Shown here piece by piece: positions 21,068 to 21,075 of a stretch of DNA of 21,075 nucleotides; the first letter of the stretch is position 1; every line of letters begins with the position of its first letter. This DNA is from CAXBYZ01 sp963980215. GTDB lineage: Bacteria > Patescibacteriota > Microgenomatia > UBA1400 > CG1-02-47-37. The position numbers and the translations under genes were made by a program. The notes beneath the pieces are model-generated. The model saw nothing but the letters and a program-made list of their open reading frames with translations, was not told the origin of the DNA and ran no database searches. The DNA is taken from positions 1 through 21,075 of the forward strand of contig CAXBYZ010000012.1 of NCBI GenBank assembly GCA_963980215.1, given 5' to 3'.

Positions 21068-21075
21068 AGGTTAGA

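Noticed and set aside
1..21075. Alternative genetic code (UGA as Gly or Trp)
   Set aside because: TGA ends tyrS, infC and nusB at the family's expected C-termini, and no in-frame TGA interrupts a conserved gene.

Overview
The window looks like a chromosomal housekeeping segment from a small, AT-rich bacterial genome, most likely a member of the Candidate Phyla Radiation (Patescibacteria, Microgenomates-like). This is an inference from the pattern, not from a database match: compact genes with ATGA overlaps, a PilM/PilN/PilO cluster with a PilX-like pseudopilin, a ThrRS without its TGS domain, a PheT without its tRNA-binding OB domain, and almost no Shine-Dalgarno (SD) sequences. TGA is used as a normal stop, so there is no sign of the recoded UGA of Gracilibacteria.

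Layout. 1-3430 (+): a coiled-coil protein cut by the window edge, a PilX-like protein, then PilM, PilN and PilO, i.e. the inner-membrane part of a type IV pilus. 3318-7318 (-): a translation/RNA operon read as small membrane ORF, recG, rpmF, nusB, rnc, rpsP and KH protein. It ends in a 113-bp antisense overlap with pilO. tyrS lies directly upstream and is probably co-transcribed. 8440-8485 is a divergent promoter region between tyrS and a class A penicillin-binding protein (+, to 11098), which shares a TTAA stop with convergent pheT. 11095-17245 (-): membrane protein, thrS, infC, rpmI, rplT, terminator, pheS, pheT, the same order as the classical thrS-infC-rpmI-rplT-pheST cluster. 17391-18150 (-): tRNA-Val(GAC) directly followed by an MNT/HEPN toxin-antitoxin pair. 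18199-21067 (-): an unrecognised 641-aa protein with ATP-grasp-like motifs, and a class I glutamine amidotransferase.

The most interesting content is non-coding. (1) At 17246-17400, upstream of the thrS operon, there is a compact T-box leader: a TTGATT/TATAAT promoter, a very short Stem I whose 7-nt apical loop contains the Thr codon ACC, the T-box core TGGAACCGCG in a 7-bp antiterminator-type helix, and an SD that can be sequestered. It looks like an ultrashort, translation-type Thr T-box. (2) At 20125-20297, upstream of the 641-aa gene, a perfect -35/17/-10 promoter drives a ~138-nt leader. It encodes a 21-codon peptide with five Phe codons in a six-codon stretch, followed by mutually exclusive AAGGAGGT/ACCTCCTT/AGGAGGT pairings that end in a terminator-like, SD-sequestering hairpin. 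This reads as a Phe-codon attenuator. These two leaders carry the only clear SD motifs seen in the window.

All structures were folded by eye and all family assignments come from recognising motifs. No search or energy calculation was run.
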